Of a DNA stretch of 64,000 nt, positions 32,503-44,099 are shown piece by piece (the first letter of the stretch is position 1; each line of letters begins with the position of its first letter). The notes under the pieces are model-generated. The model was not told where the DNA came from and did no database searches. It saw only the letters and a list, made by a program, of their open reading frames with translations. Both the position numbers and the translations under genes were made by a program. The DNA is taken from the NCBI GenBank assembly GCA_964016985.1, contig OZ024823.1, forward strand, positions 34,896,878 to 34,960,877. Reading direction: 5' to 3'. Source of the DNA: Anodontia alba (Eukaryota; Mollusca; Bivalvia; Lucinida; Lucinidae).

Positions 32503-33597
32503 GTTTAATATCGCTCTTAGCAAATTCTCAGTCATATAATTGCAGTGTCTGCACGTGTCCGTGTTCTCTTTCAATTCACAGTCTCACTGAAATATCACAC
32601 CCTAGTCTTCATATTTAAATAGTATAAATGGGTAATGTATTCTAATGAATTTCCGTTCACAGCTACATGCATCAGAGATATATGTCGCTTATTGTGGCTG
32701 CTTCTTTCTGTGACCAGTGATGGTTTCATCCTCGCATCTGATCAAGACATTTTCAGGTCAGCGATGTATTCTGCAGTACCCAACATTGTTGAAAGTGGAC
32801 AGCGAATACTCTTATCAGACTAGGTTCTTGATGTTTGCACTTGATAAACGACCTTCTTTTCAGATATTACAGTTCAGAGCTTGAACAGTGATGAACTAAA
32901 CTGCTACCTCGGCCCAAGACTCCTAAAATCCACATGGACTTCATTAGTTGTTTCGGGTGGCAATCAACGATTGTGTAATAAAGTAACCTGAATGTTGGAA
33001 ATGTTCGAATATCTCAAATATAATTCGTACCGTAGGTTTGCTGAAATATTAGCCGCATCTAGAATAATAAAAAAAAGCTCTTTAATGCGCATGCCCGGCC
33101 CCTTAGCAAGGCCACATATCTAGTTCTTTGACTGAAGTTACCCTAGGTCTACCGCTTACGTGAGCGAACAGCATAGGTTTAGGCGAGATTGCGCGGATGC
33201 GTAGGCTCGCCTGAACATTTGCTGTTCACATAAGCTTTAACGGTTATTTTTCCCATGACGAGGTTCATATTAGGACAAGATCACATAAATAAACTAAAAC
33301 TAGAATACTAGAATAAGTCAGTTTGACTGCCTTCATGTATCAAAAATCCAAATGACAAACAGTAAGGACCCCGCCTACACCCCCTGCCCCGCCCCCTCCC
33401 CACCATTCCCCCCCCCCCTAAACCACCCCATGTTTATTTAGGGTAAATAAGACAATGTTCTTTATAAATATCTCTGTTTTGGTGTTTAAGCGTTTTCATT
33501 ATTTTGTTGTTTTAAGGTGGTTGTATTTCCTGTGTTATGTTCCATTATTTCTCTTATTCCCACGCAAAAAGAGACTGCATAAACTTGGTAATTTTTC
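32503..33597. other. Intergenic; one diverged hairpin at 33140-33245
   Basis: ACGTGAGCGAACAGCATAGG pairs loosely with TTGCTGTTCAC around GGCGAGATTGCGCGGATGCG, a C-like hairpin. A C-rich tract sits at 33360-33430. The 62-codon frame at 32635-32823 has no recognisable domain. Confidence 0.45.
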
Positions 33598-33760
33598 GCC
33601 ATTTTCTGCCAAGGGAGACAACTTCTGAGACGTGCTGTTTGCCTTCCTGCGCACCAAATCCCTTCTGAGAACGAATGCACTCTAAAAGGAAAGAATTTGT
33701 TCCCAAGAAAGCAAATTCTTACCATTTAGGGTAGGAGCTTCTTCCGAAAGGCGTCTTTTT
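33598..33760. mobile_element. Family D MITE, copy D8
   Basis: CCAAGGGAGACAACTTCTGA left arm, AAGGAAAGAATTTGTTCCC hairpin, CTTCCGAAAGGCG at the right where the copy decays just before E5. Confidence 0.7.
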
Positions 33761-33777
33761 TCTTAAGATGCATACTA

Positions 33778-34110
33778 CAGTCGACTCTCGTTATCTCGAA
33801 CTCCAAGGGACTCTATGAAACACTTCGACATATCCGTACTTCGACATATCAGATTTGCGGAACTGAGGAAAATAATTAATCGAACAACCACATTAAACAG
33901 AATGAGTATGTAATTTGACTCCTAAGTTAGAGATACATTGAAAATATTGTGGAAAAGAGGAGAAATTGCTCCTAAGGAGCAATTTCTCCTCTTTTCCACA
34001 ATATTTTGTTTTCTTTTGGTAGCTCTCTGTGTTAAAACAGGGACCAGATTTTCACTTCGAGATAAGCGGTGATTCGAGATAAGCGAGTTCGAGATAACGA
34101 GGTTCGACTG
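33778..34110 (-). mobile_element. Family E MITE, copy E5
   Basis: Opposite orientation: CAGTCGACTCTCGTTATCTC to ...AACGAGGTTCGACTG, TA on both sides. It shows the full central hairpin GAGAAATTGCTCCTAAGGAG, which helps locate the palindrome insertion in E1. Confidence 0.9.
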
Positions 34111-34126
34111 TATTTGCTGTATAATG

Positions 34127-34209
34127 CTAAAATAATAATAATAATAATAAAATAATAATAAAATAAATAATAATAATAATAATAAAATAATAATAAAAAT
34201 AATAATTCT
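34127..34209. repeat. (AAT)n microsatellite
   Basis: AATAATAAT with occasional AAAT units. Confidence 0.9.
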
Positions 34210-34290
34210 TTACTTTATTGAATGTTATGTTCTTTTCCTGACAGGTTACGACTGACTTCATCAGAAACGGTATGAAAAAAAAACTGTGTT

Positions 34291-34428
34291 AACCTTTACC
34301 ACTCTCTGGGCTAATTCAACAGATGACACGTTGTTAACATTTTTCTTATTTTTTCTAGAAAACGGGATTTGACATTTCATGCAAAATTGTCTGCTTAAAA
34401 ATTTACCCAGAGTGCTAAGCGTTAATCA
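34291..34428. mobile_element. Family K MITE
   Basis: Outer arms AACCTTTACCACTCTCTGGG and ACCCAGAGTGCTAAGCGTTA are inverted relatives. The inner block is TTTTTCTAGAAAACGGG...GACATTTCATGCAAA. Other K copies or fragments are at 51395, 55505, 59620 and 60315. A half B hairpin follows at 34455-34495. Confidence 0.65.
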
Positions 34429-34614
34429 TATTTACCCTCAATATTCTCACAGAGAAACCTGAGCAAGCAGTGTAGACCCAGCTCAAAGGGATTTTAACTT
34501 ACCAATTCGCTATGAATTCCAGTCTGCAGCTGTTTCACTCTGATGCTCACACTGATGACGCAGAAGACCCTTATGCTGACTATACATATAGTTGGACCTG
34601 CATTAGAATTATCA

Positions 34615-34893
34615 CATACGAAAACATGCCCATTCAAACATACTTAAAATCTTACCACCAACTTATGAAAAATTTCAGATAAAAATTTCTGATATTCTTC
34701 ATATTTCTGCTCAAAACATAGATTGTGGGTACTCGTTAGAGACCTCCTCGGCGAGGCGGTTCTAACGAGTACCCATAATCTATGTTTTTGAGCAGAAATA
34801 AGAAAAATAATGTGTAACCCTGTAAACGCCATTTTTGCTATATAAAAGTGGGGTTTAAGGGGGTCAAAATTATATAGGCATACTTTTGTGATG
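34615..34893 (-). mobile_element. Family A foldback MITE, copy A9
   Basis: CATACGAAAACATGCCC to ...ACTTTTGTGATG; hairpin tip CCTCCTCGGCGAGGCGG with slight asymmetry. Confidence 0.86.
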
Positions 34894-34904
34894 TGGGTTG
34901 GGTT

Positions 34905-35075
34905 TCGCGCGGGTAAAACTGGTTAAACCCACTCAATAGCTCTTTTGCTGACTGTTCCAAGGCGGTTCAGCTCTTGCAGTTCTCCTTTGTTCGTGCCTCG
35001 GTGGTTTCATATGAGGCGTTTGTCTTGTCATAGTTCCTCGTCTCAGTTTTCTTCTTATGGGACCTCGGAAAGGCT
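34905..35075 (-). repeat. Unclassified interspersed repeat, copy between two A elements
   Basis: On the minus strand it aligns with 47775-47925 (CATATGAAACCAC, GAACGGTC-like block, CCAGTTTTA, GCGCGAAACC). No coding motif. Confidence 0.55.
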
Positions 35076-35081
35076 GTGCTT

Positions 35082-35384
35082 CAGTACGAAAATACGCCTA
35101 TTCAAATATACTGAAATTTTCACCCCGAAACCTGAAAGTTTTCAGATAAAAATTCTGATATATTTCATATTTCTGCTCAAAACATAAATTGTGAGTGCTC
35201 GTTAGAACCGCCTCGCCGAGGCGGTTCTAACGAGTACCCACAATCTATGTTTTTGAGCAGGTACCCACAATCTATGTTTTTGAGCAGTAATAAAAAAATA
35301 ATGTATACCCATGTAAACCCCAGTTTTACTATTTAAAAGTGGGGTTTGATGGGATCAAAATGATATAGGCATGTTTTCGTGATT
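35082..35384 (-). mobile_element. Family A foldback MITE, copy A10 with 27-bp internal duplication
   Basis: CAGTACGAAAATACGCC to ...GTTTTCGTGAT. A 27-bp segment of the right stem (ending TTTTTGAGCAG) is exactly duplicated at 35234-35260 and 35261-35287. Confidence 0.87.
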
Positions 35385-35799
35385 TTCCTAATTATGGAAT
35401 TTCCTGGGTATCTTCAATTATAGTTTTTGTATGAATAGGATAACCTTACATATATACCATAGTTCTCTTCCCTTACAACGAGAAGGTTCGTGGTTGTATT
35501 TGACACACCTCAGTAAAGTTACAAAAGCAAAGTAAGACTGGGACCTGTAGTTGCTTGGGTAAGAGAGCAATGGCGTCACCAATATTTACAAGGGTGTATC
35601 TTGCTGTAGAGACTGACACTCTTGTTGAGATGGCAAAATGAATGTTAAGCATTTAATCTTGACGTATTCTCAAACATTTTTAATTTTCTCAACTCATTTA
35701 ATTGGCTGTTATTTTTATTTTCAGGCGTAGAGTATGATGACTGCAAGATGAATACAGTACATTGTATAGTCAAATAACCTACTTACCACAACTCTTTTG

Positions 35800-35995
35800 A
35801 CCGGTCTATTCCAATAGCAGGGTGTCTGGTTAGTTTTTTTTTTTTTTTTTTTAATATTATATGTTTTATAGAAATTCCCGTAGTTAATGCAAACAGTGTA
35901 GACACTGATCAGACGCCGCGTTCTGCTGCGTCTGGTCTGGGTCTGCACTGTTTGCCAATTACCCGTTTGGGGTTTGCCCGACTAAAATGGGATAT
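35800..35995. mobile_element. Long family B element with hairpin
   Basis: CAGGGTGTCTGGTTAGTTTT, TTAATGCAAACAGTGTAGAC, hairpin GATCAGACGCCGCGTTCTGCTGCGTCTGGTC, TGTTTGCCAATTACCC. A poly-T tract lies at 35835-35853. Confidence 0.72.
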
Positions 35996-36232
35996 TAAGT
36001 GACTGTTTATTGTATTGTATTGTGGTAATAAGGGCTTGCTGTACTTGTAGCAGACAGGAGAAGTGGAGCATGTTAGTATTTCTTCTGTTTTTGGACTGTC
36101 ATTTGCATTTTTCCCTTGTCCTCACCTTTTCCTCTTTTCCTCTCGTCCTTAAACAAGAACACAAACAACTAATCAAGGATTTCAAAATCCCTAGTTTTAC
36201 CATTTCAACTCTACAGACCAAAAAAAAAAGCC

Positions 36233-36291
36233 ATCGCAAACAGTGTAGATCCAGTTGAGACGTCTCATCAGGATCTACACTGTTTGTCATT
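36233..36291. repeat. Family B hairpin
   Basis: GCAAACAGTGTAGATCCAG...GAGACGTCTC...GGATCTACACTGTTTG: well-paired outer arms and a short centre. Confidence 0.8.
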
Positions 36292-37251
36292 CTGTTTTTG
36301 ATGTTAGACTAAAACCCCCCTTTTTCATCAATGGACTCGTCCTAATTAAGGGACGGAAGAGTCCATTTCAGAAACTCAGGGGTTAAAGGGTTAAGTTATT
36401 TTAACTAAATCTTCTATAAACTAAGCATGCTATCTGTGCCTCTCTTCAAGACATTTTCTCCTCTTAAGTTTAGAGTCTTTGCATCAAATTTCTTTATTCT
36501 GTAATGTTAGGTCTGAAACATAAAGCAAACTCTCTATTTAAAGATCATAATCACAAAATGAATATGAAAAGGAACATTTGTATAACAGCTTTAAAAGCAC
36601 GCTGTGCGTATTGTTTCTTCTGTTACATTCGTACCAAGATATTTATTACAATAATTTCTAGATATCAACAAGTTTTTAACAAAATACGGCATCTCCTGCC
36701 GCTACAAACAATCATATGATATCAAAATATGATTCTATGATTGGTTATAATTGATCAAAGCGCGGCGTATAATAGACTTAGTCAATTTTGCAAATGTCTC
36801 GGCATCATTAGTCCCGCTATGACACCGACAATATATAGAAATACTGACTGTTCTCACGCACGCAGGAGCGCCTCTCACGCCTAAAACGAAGAAATATCAG
36901 TCATAAATGCTAGCTTTATTAAAGGTATACACGTATAATAAATATCATTATACGACAAGCACATTAAATTAAGACATTCTTTCTTGTAGATATGTTGGAA
37001 GTCCCACTGAGATAGTTGTCTGGCATACTTCAGCTGTACTTTTCTCTCCTAGTGTTTATTGTATCGAATATTGCCACAAATAGAAACAGTAATTGTTTCA
37101 AACTCTTAACTTTATTCTGCTTCTTCTCCTATAACGTTTACAAGCGCTAAACGTATAATTAAAGTTTTCTTTATAACAAGTACATTGTACAATGTTTGCT
37201 ACGCATGCAGCAAAAAGGATTGCACGGAGTAACAATAATTTTTCCCCAAAA
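36292..37251. other. Intergenic, nothing recognised
   Basis: AT-rich sequence with short open frames. A GACTCG...CTAATTAAGGGACGGAAGAGTCC stretch at about 36334 is a weak inverted pair. No gene supported. Confidence 0.45.
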
Positions 37252-38592
37252 CGATGGATGTTCGAAATGAATTGCTTATTTCTATCTGGAGACTTCAAAT
37301 TTCAAGTTAGCCCAAAAGTACTCATTTCATGCCCTCGAAGTACTCCCCGTGGCTAGAAATGCAAAGTTTCAGCCGATGTATCCACGTCTTGAAGGTGTCA
37401 CGGTACGCTGATTTGGGCACAGTAATAAGGTACTGATGAATGGCAGATCCAAGTGCCTGTCGGGACTGGTATTTCCGCCAAGCAAGAAATGCTTTCAATT
37501 TCGGAAACAAAAAGAAATCACATGGGGCAAGGTCTGGGGAATACGGGGGGGCGAGGCAAAACAGTTACTTTTTCTTTCTTCAAAAACGCCGTAACTATTG
37601 CGGAGGTATGAGCTGGGGCATTGTCATGTAGAAGACGGACATTTTTAAAACCAGTGGCAGGGCGTCGTTTCTGATAATACTTTTTCAGTTTCTTCAGTAC
37701 TACGTCTTTGTAGTACTTTCTGGTGATGCTTTTGCCCTTTTTCACTGGCACTTTTATTGCGACTCCTTCACCAGAGAAGAAGATTGCATACAAAACCTTC
37801 TTTGTACTCAAAAAACGTTTGGCAATTATTGGGCGTTTGCTGTGTTTAGTGGCCCAGATCTTATTGCTAACCTTTCTGACGGGCTCAAAATAATGGACCC
37901 AGGTTTCATCACCTGTGACGACATTGACAAACTGCTTTTTGTCATATTTTGGAAACATTTGAAGCAGCTTTTTGGCCACTTTAACCCGTTGCCTCTTTTG
38001 CTCGTCAGTCAACAGATGTGGCACCCATCTAGCAGAAATCTTTCTGACTTTCAAATGCTTCTTCAAAATAAGGTGAACCGTTGATAGTGATATGCCTACC
38101 TTTCGTGCAATATCACGAACCGTAAATCTGGCATCTCCTTCAATGATTTCCTTTATTTTGGAAACGATTGTTTTACGAGATGCAGATTTTGGCCTACCTG
38201 ATTTCGGTGCATTTTTGATGGACTCTACACCAGACTCAAATTTCTTTTTCCACCGCCGAACTGTGTCATAAGACACACAAGAAGGTCCAAAAGCAATAGA
38301 AATTTCAGTCATCAGCTTCTTCAAAGAACAACCAAGTTTTGAGCGAGCTTTGATGTAAGCCCGTTTTTCATCTTTTTTGTCGACGCTTCTACCAACCATT
38401 TTTACTGCAGTGGTCAATGACTGCGTGTATTCAAATGGCAAATTTTATGTCTTACACTTAGTCTAACATGTACATTTATACACCATTGTGTAGATATTGA
38501 ATAGCCCTATACAGGTTTGTATTGGTTTTTATCGTGCCCCACGTGGACATCGAGCTAGAGGACAATAAGCAATTCATTTCGAATATCCCTCG
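37252..38592 (-). mobile_element. mariner transposon, nearly intact
   Basis: The inverted ends are about 28 bp and share TTCGAAATGAATTGCTTATT (37261-37280 and complement at 38562-38581); the right outermost bases are CCCTCG. TA follows the right end (38593); the matching left dinucleotide is AA, probably a mutated TA. The length of 1.34 kb is normal for mariner, and one transposase gene fills it. Confidence 0.93.
37322..38399 (-). pseudogene. mariner D,D34D transposase with one frameshift
   Basis: Cut-and-paste transposase. The start is chosen at ATG 38397-38399 (M-V-G-R-S); the same frame is open upstream from 38441. The N-terminal paired-like HTH region includes S-Y-D-T-V-R-R-W-K-K-K-F and G-I-S-L-S-T-V-H. 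The linker W-V-P-H-L-L-T-D-E-Q-K is the mariner signature. Catalytic motifs are V-T-G-D-E-T-W-V-H-Y (first Asp) and L-L-H-D-N-A-P-A-H-T (second Asp). After a seven-base G run (37545-37551, C on the coding strand) the frame shifts. One base less would lead directly into S-P-D-L-A-P-C-D, placing the third Asp 34 residues after the second. The second frame then runs to TGA at 37322-37324. Total length would be about 358 residues, near the usual 345. The break may be a true mutation or a homopolymer error. Confidence 0.93.
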
Positions 38593-38879
38593 TATGTTGT
38601 ATGTGGTATTATGAAGGTTTGACGGCGGTTCGAGCCTCAGACTCAATGACGGCCTCTTCGTAAAACTTTAACCAGTGGGTTGAGGCTTGACGATATGTCT
38701 TTGGCTTGGCCCGCCGTAGTTCAACTATTGTTTTTCATTTACTCTGGCATACAGTAGAATTAGCCATGAGTACTCGTCTTTGTTTATTATAGTGATTAAT
38801 TTGATTTTTATGTTTTCGCTTTGATGCATTGACTGAGTTGGGAGCCTTTATGCGAACCGAATTTTTATGTATTTCTGTA

Positions 38880-39060
38880 TTAAGAGTAGCATCGGGACCC
38901 AGGGTGAAGTTAGCTAGCTGTAAAAGTGCTTTAAATCCCACGGTGGTTTGCTCTACCGACCGTTCTAAGGCCGTGGTTCCGGTGTTAGTCTTACTCTTTG
39001 TTGCTTTGTGGTTTATTCTATAAGGCGATTTGTTGTATGTCTTTCCGTGTGTCATTTTGT
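38880..39060 (-). repeat. Unclassified interspersed repeat, third copy
   Basis: Minus-strand block with TTAGAACGGTCGGTAGAGC and GGGATTTAAAGCACTTTTA, aligned to 34905-35075 and 47775-47925. An open frame of 106 codons spans it but is part of the repeat. Confidence 0.5.
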
Positions 39061-40117
<1,057 letters not shown>

Positions 40118-40659
40118 TATTGTGAAAATCCCTTGCTACTTACGGAAGTTATTATTTTGAAACAAAAATACGGACGGATTTAACCGAGGGATGGACAACA
40201 ATTACAATACTATTTCTCTATCTCCTAGTTGAATATTTAACATAGAACCGCATTTACATGATCAGAGCACTAAAACACAGCTTCCCCTGCTTGACAAGAT
40301 TCTTGCAATCAGCAAGCAATACAGTCATGTGACAACTAATGCCCCTTTACAGTGATGCTGCAATGCAGTATCACGCTCCAGCCGCATTTATATGACACAA
40401 ACACCAGCCATATTACACTATAGCCGGTTAGATAAGTCTTAGCTCGTCAATCTAAAGCTGAGCGTGAAGACAAGTTAGTACTAGTTCCAGAAATCCTAGG
40501 TCAAGCTAACCCCTTCACCCCGCCCCGCCCCCCCCCCCTGCCCCCCTCCACCCTCCAGACACATACACACACCGATCCGAAAACGGTTGCTCTGTCAGAT
40601 GAGCCAATAAGACGGTTCTTAGGGGGTTTTTTGGTTTTGTTTTTTTTTTGTTGTTTTTT

Positions 40660-40731
40660 TTTTGCACAAACTGAAAGCCTTCAGAAAAAAAAATCTGGTA
40701 TTTTTTTTTATTTTTTATTTTATTTTATTAT

Positions 40732-40775
<44 letters not shown>

Positions 40776-40925
40776 CATATTTCTGCTCAAAACATAGAGG
40801 AGGTTCTAACGAGTACGCACAATCTATGTTTTTGAGCAGAAAGAAGAAAAAATACGTATACCCCTGTAAACCCCATTTTTACTATATAAAAGTGCGGTTT
40901 AAGGGGATCTTAATTATAAAGGTAT
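40660..40925 (-). mobile_element. Family A, badly expanded and truncated copy A11
   Basis: A T-rich expansion (40700-40775) replaces the left arm. TTTCTGCTCAAAACATAG, GGTTCTAACGAGTACGC, CCCCTGTAAACCCC and ACTATATAAAAGTG identify the remaining right half. The termini are lost. Confidence 0.7.
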
Positions 40926-40956
<31 letters not shown>

Positions 40957-41681
40957 GTTTTGTTTGTTTGTTTTTTCTTTTGATGCAAGGCGGATGTGCT
41001 TAAACTCTCGCTTAGGGCGTTGTCATGGTTTTGAACGTAACTGAAGTCAGTATGTAATGAGACAATAAGAGTAGCTCGCTCACAACTGTGTCTGGCTCCT
41101 ATCTTCTATTCTACCATAACGAATATGCGTCGTCGTCCTTATCAATTTCATCATCACTGAATTACTTCATACACTCTACATGTTAAACACAAATCATATT
41201 CAGTTGCTCCATCGACAATATAAAATTTATTGACAAACCATTTCTAACGAGCCTAAGAAATTTATGTGCACAAACAAACATCTCAGTTGAAATGTTTAAC
41301 GGGCGTAAATCTTCATTCGCCACCACCCCATCACATCATGCGGCCCATTAAGTGGATACATTGCAACTGTGGTAGTTTACAGGTGAGTACAAGCGCTGAA
41401 ACATACATATGTTACAACTTTTACACTCAGGTAAATTCATTTTCACCTGCATGTTACATTAGAACTCTACTTCCAGGGTATCAGTCAACTACTCGAGAAA
41501 TCGGATGCGCTGGTTTTAATAATTGCCTTTTTTAATACACGAATGATTTGTTGCAATATACTCGCGGTAGAATGTGTCAATTACGCTCGTTTCAGTCGCA
41601 TGTGTTTGAAGAGCAAACTGCTTTTCCTCTGTTGACCCAAACCTTCATCTTTATAATTATGATGGTTTTCACAAAGTTAGA
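40926..41681. other. Intergenic; candidate donor at 41382
   Basis: A poly-T tract occupies about 40931-40956. TTTACAG|GTGAGTAC near 41382 is a good donor sequence after ATGCGGCCCATTAAGTGG (M-R-P-I-K-W-I-H-C-N-C-G-S-L-Q), a possible tiny first exon. Nothing further supports a gene. Confidence 0.3.
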
Positions 41682-42130
41682 AATGTTGGTGGGAGACGTT
41701 AGCTGAAAACATTTTTAAAATACCTGTACTTATTTTACAGGCATAAAACATGAATATAAGATGTAATCTTATGTTAAAACATAGTTTTAATAACCAATCA
41801 ACTCATAAAACGGGCCTGTTTACTACATTAAACGCCTTTTTGCGTCTTTCCGGTCCTTTCCGGTTTTTAGGCACCTCCATGTGTGCGGTACAGGGATTTA
41901 CCAGATATACTCGTAATTCACAGCAACATAATGATGTTTGTTTGCCTGTTGCCCTGTTAGGTGGACATTCTGCTGGCTTCATTTATCATGTTGTCCTGTT
42001 AACTCGTCATTTTGTTTGGTTCATTTACCATGTTGTCTCGTAAACTTGTCTTTCTGTAGGATTCATTTTCGCTGTTGTCCTGTCAACTGGTCATTCTGAT
42101 GGTTTAAAGCACGATACTGTTCTATTGAGA
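41682..42130. repeat. Duplicated repeat, copy 1, with ~50-bp tandem units
   Basis: AGAAATGTTGGTGGGAGACG...CGGTCCTTTCCGG...GGCACCTCCATGTG, then about three units of about 50 bp built on CTCGTCATTYTGTTGGCTTC and ATGTTGTCCTGTTAA. The flank recurs at 43203 and 43822. Confidence 0.75.
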
Positions 42131-42899
42131 ATGCTTATTTACAGCTCTAATAGCAAGTTATCTTGTCTATTAAACGTGCTGACTTTTTCAACGGAACCGA
42201 CTTAGTTTGGTGACGGATGAAAAGCCCCAAAATCAAAATGGCCCACGACCTAAACGGCCCACTATGAAAACGGCACAAGTCAAAACGATAAAGATCCAAA
42301 CGGCCCTTTGTCTTTATATAGTGATGTAAAATATGCGTGAAATTTGTAATATTATTTTGAAATATAGAACCATTTTAATCATAATGTCTGATATATGCAA
42401 GATTATAATTCACAGAATGAGCTGAGACATTAACACGCATGAAATTATAAAACTACTAAACACTTAAATTGCGTGCGTGCAGAATAAACAAACAAACAAA
42501 GAAATCAAAAGCAACTAAAATAATTATAATTAAACAGTTCTCAATCCTTACTTTTACCGACAATTATTATAACATTCTAAATCTGTTAAACACAAGTGTT
42601 TTAATTTCCCAGTCAATAAAAATAAGCAATGTCAATCCTTAATTGATTTAATTACCCGGGGTTCCCCTTCCCTACCATACCCTACCATACCCTACCCTAC
42701 CACTACCTCTACCTTATCACTACCGCTGCCACTACCTCTACAGTACCTTTGAAATGAAAATAAGGCTGAAATGTCCAAGGGCTGAAACGTCACAGAGGCC
42801 AAACTGCTTATCTTATTGGGAGGAATCGACCATCTCCATTATACTAGGACGAAACGGCCTTGGCCGAAGATACCCCGAGACGAATAGACCAACATTCCT
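42131..42899. other. Intergenic; AAACGGC-rich patches and CCCTACCATA tandem
   Basis: AAACGGCC-type motifs cluster at 42220-42310 and 42780-42870 on either side of a CCCTACCATAC tandem run (42665-42715). They could be the remains of one repeat, but no ends are clear. Confidence 0.45.
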
Positions 42900-43192
42900 T
42901 ACTGAAAATTTCACCACCAAAAAATGAAAATTTTCAGATACAAATTCTGAGTTTTTTTTGTTTTTTTGTTGTTGTTGTTTTTTTTTTTTTTTTTTTTTTT
43001 TCATATTACTGCTCAAACATAGATCGTGGGTACTCGATAGAACCGCCTAGCTGAGATGGTTCTAACGAGTACCCACAAACTATGTTTTTGAGAAGAAATA
43101 AGAAAAATAATGTATACCCCTGTAAACCCCAGTTTTACTATATAAAAGTGGGGTTTAAGGAGGTCAACATTATATAGACATGTTTTAGTGAC
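42900..43192 (-). mobile_element. Family A copy A12, left end lost
   Basis: AATTTTCAGATACAAATTC, a T-run, GCTCAAACATAGATCGTGGG, an imperfect hairpin tip (CCTAGCTGAGATGG), then AAACCCCAGTTTTACTATA and TGTTTTAGTGAC. Confidence 0.8.
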
Positions 43193-43202
43193 GACACTTC
43201 AA

Positions 43203-43740
43203 CATATAAAGCAGACAGATATTTTAGAAATGTTGGTAGGTGGCGCTAGCTGAAACTTTTTAGAAAACCTGTACTTCATTACGAAAACACGCCTATTCAA
43301 ATATATAGAAAATTTTACCACCAAATAAATGAGAATTTTCAGATAAAAAATTCTGATATTTTTCTTACTTCTGCTCAAAATATAGATTGTGGGTACTCGT
43401 TAGAACCGCCTCGATGAGGCGGTTCTAACGAGTACCCACAATCTATGTTTTGATCAGAAATAAGAAAAATAATGTATACCCCTGTAAACCCCAGTTTTAC
43501 TATATAAAAGTGGGGTTTAAGGGGGTCTAAATTGTATAGGCGTGTTTTCGTGATGTATTTTACAGGCATAAAACTTACATATAAGATATAATTTTATGCT
43601 TAAACATTTTTAATGGACTATCAACTCAAAAATGGGACTTTTGCTATATTTCAGCGTCTTTTTGTGCCTTTTTGGGTCTGTTTGCTCCTTTCTGCTCATT
43701 TATTGCGTTTTTTTTGCTGGTATAGCATGTGCGTTTCCTG
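43203..43740. repeat. Duplicated repeat, copy 2, split by A13
   Basis: Left part 43203-43276 (TTTTAGAAATGTTGGTAGG...CTGTACTT) and right part 43556-43740 (TATTTTACAGGCATAAAAC...). Other copies read CTGTACTTATTTTACAGG without interruption. Confidence 0.8.
43277..43555 (-). mobile_element. Family A foldback MITE, copy A13 (inside the duplicated repeat)
   Basis: CATTACGAAAACACGCC to ...GTTTTCGTGATG. Two uninterrupted copies of the host repeat fix both boundaries: only a single T is shared by the two flanks. Confidence 0.92.
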
Positions 43741-43821
43741 TTAGCCGGAAACTTTCAAAGAAACATATTAATAAAAAAAAGCTTTTGTAACCATTTTAGC
43801 ACCTAAATTTATAAGAAACAC

Positions 43822-44099
43822 TTTAACATATAGAACAGACAGACTATTTTAGAAATGTTGGTGGGAGACGCTAGCTGAAAACAGTTTAGAATATCTGTAC
43901 TTATTTTACAGGGATAAAACTTGAATATAACATGTAATCTTATGTTAAAACATAGTTTTAATATACTATCAACTCATAAAACGGATTTTTTTGCTATATT
44001 AAACGCCTTTTGCGTCTTTCCGGTCCTTTCCGGTGTTTAGGCACCTCCATGTGGGCGGTACAGGGTTTACCAGATATAGGTCACAACAACATAATGATG
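43822..44099. repeat. Duplicated repeat, copy 3
   Basis: Same flank as copy 1 (CTGTACTTATTTTACAGG, CGGTCCTTTCCGG, GGCACCTCCATGTGGGCGG) through CAACATAATGATGTTTT, where the tandem array starts. Confidence 0.8.

Noticed and set aside
38735..39055. 106-codon minus-strand frame
   Set aside because: Covers an interspersed repeat also found at 34905 and 47775; those copies are not open in the same way.
40631..41044. 137-codon Phe-rich frame
   Set aside because: Produced by T-run expansions in the degraded A11 copy.
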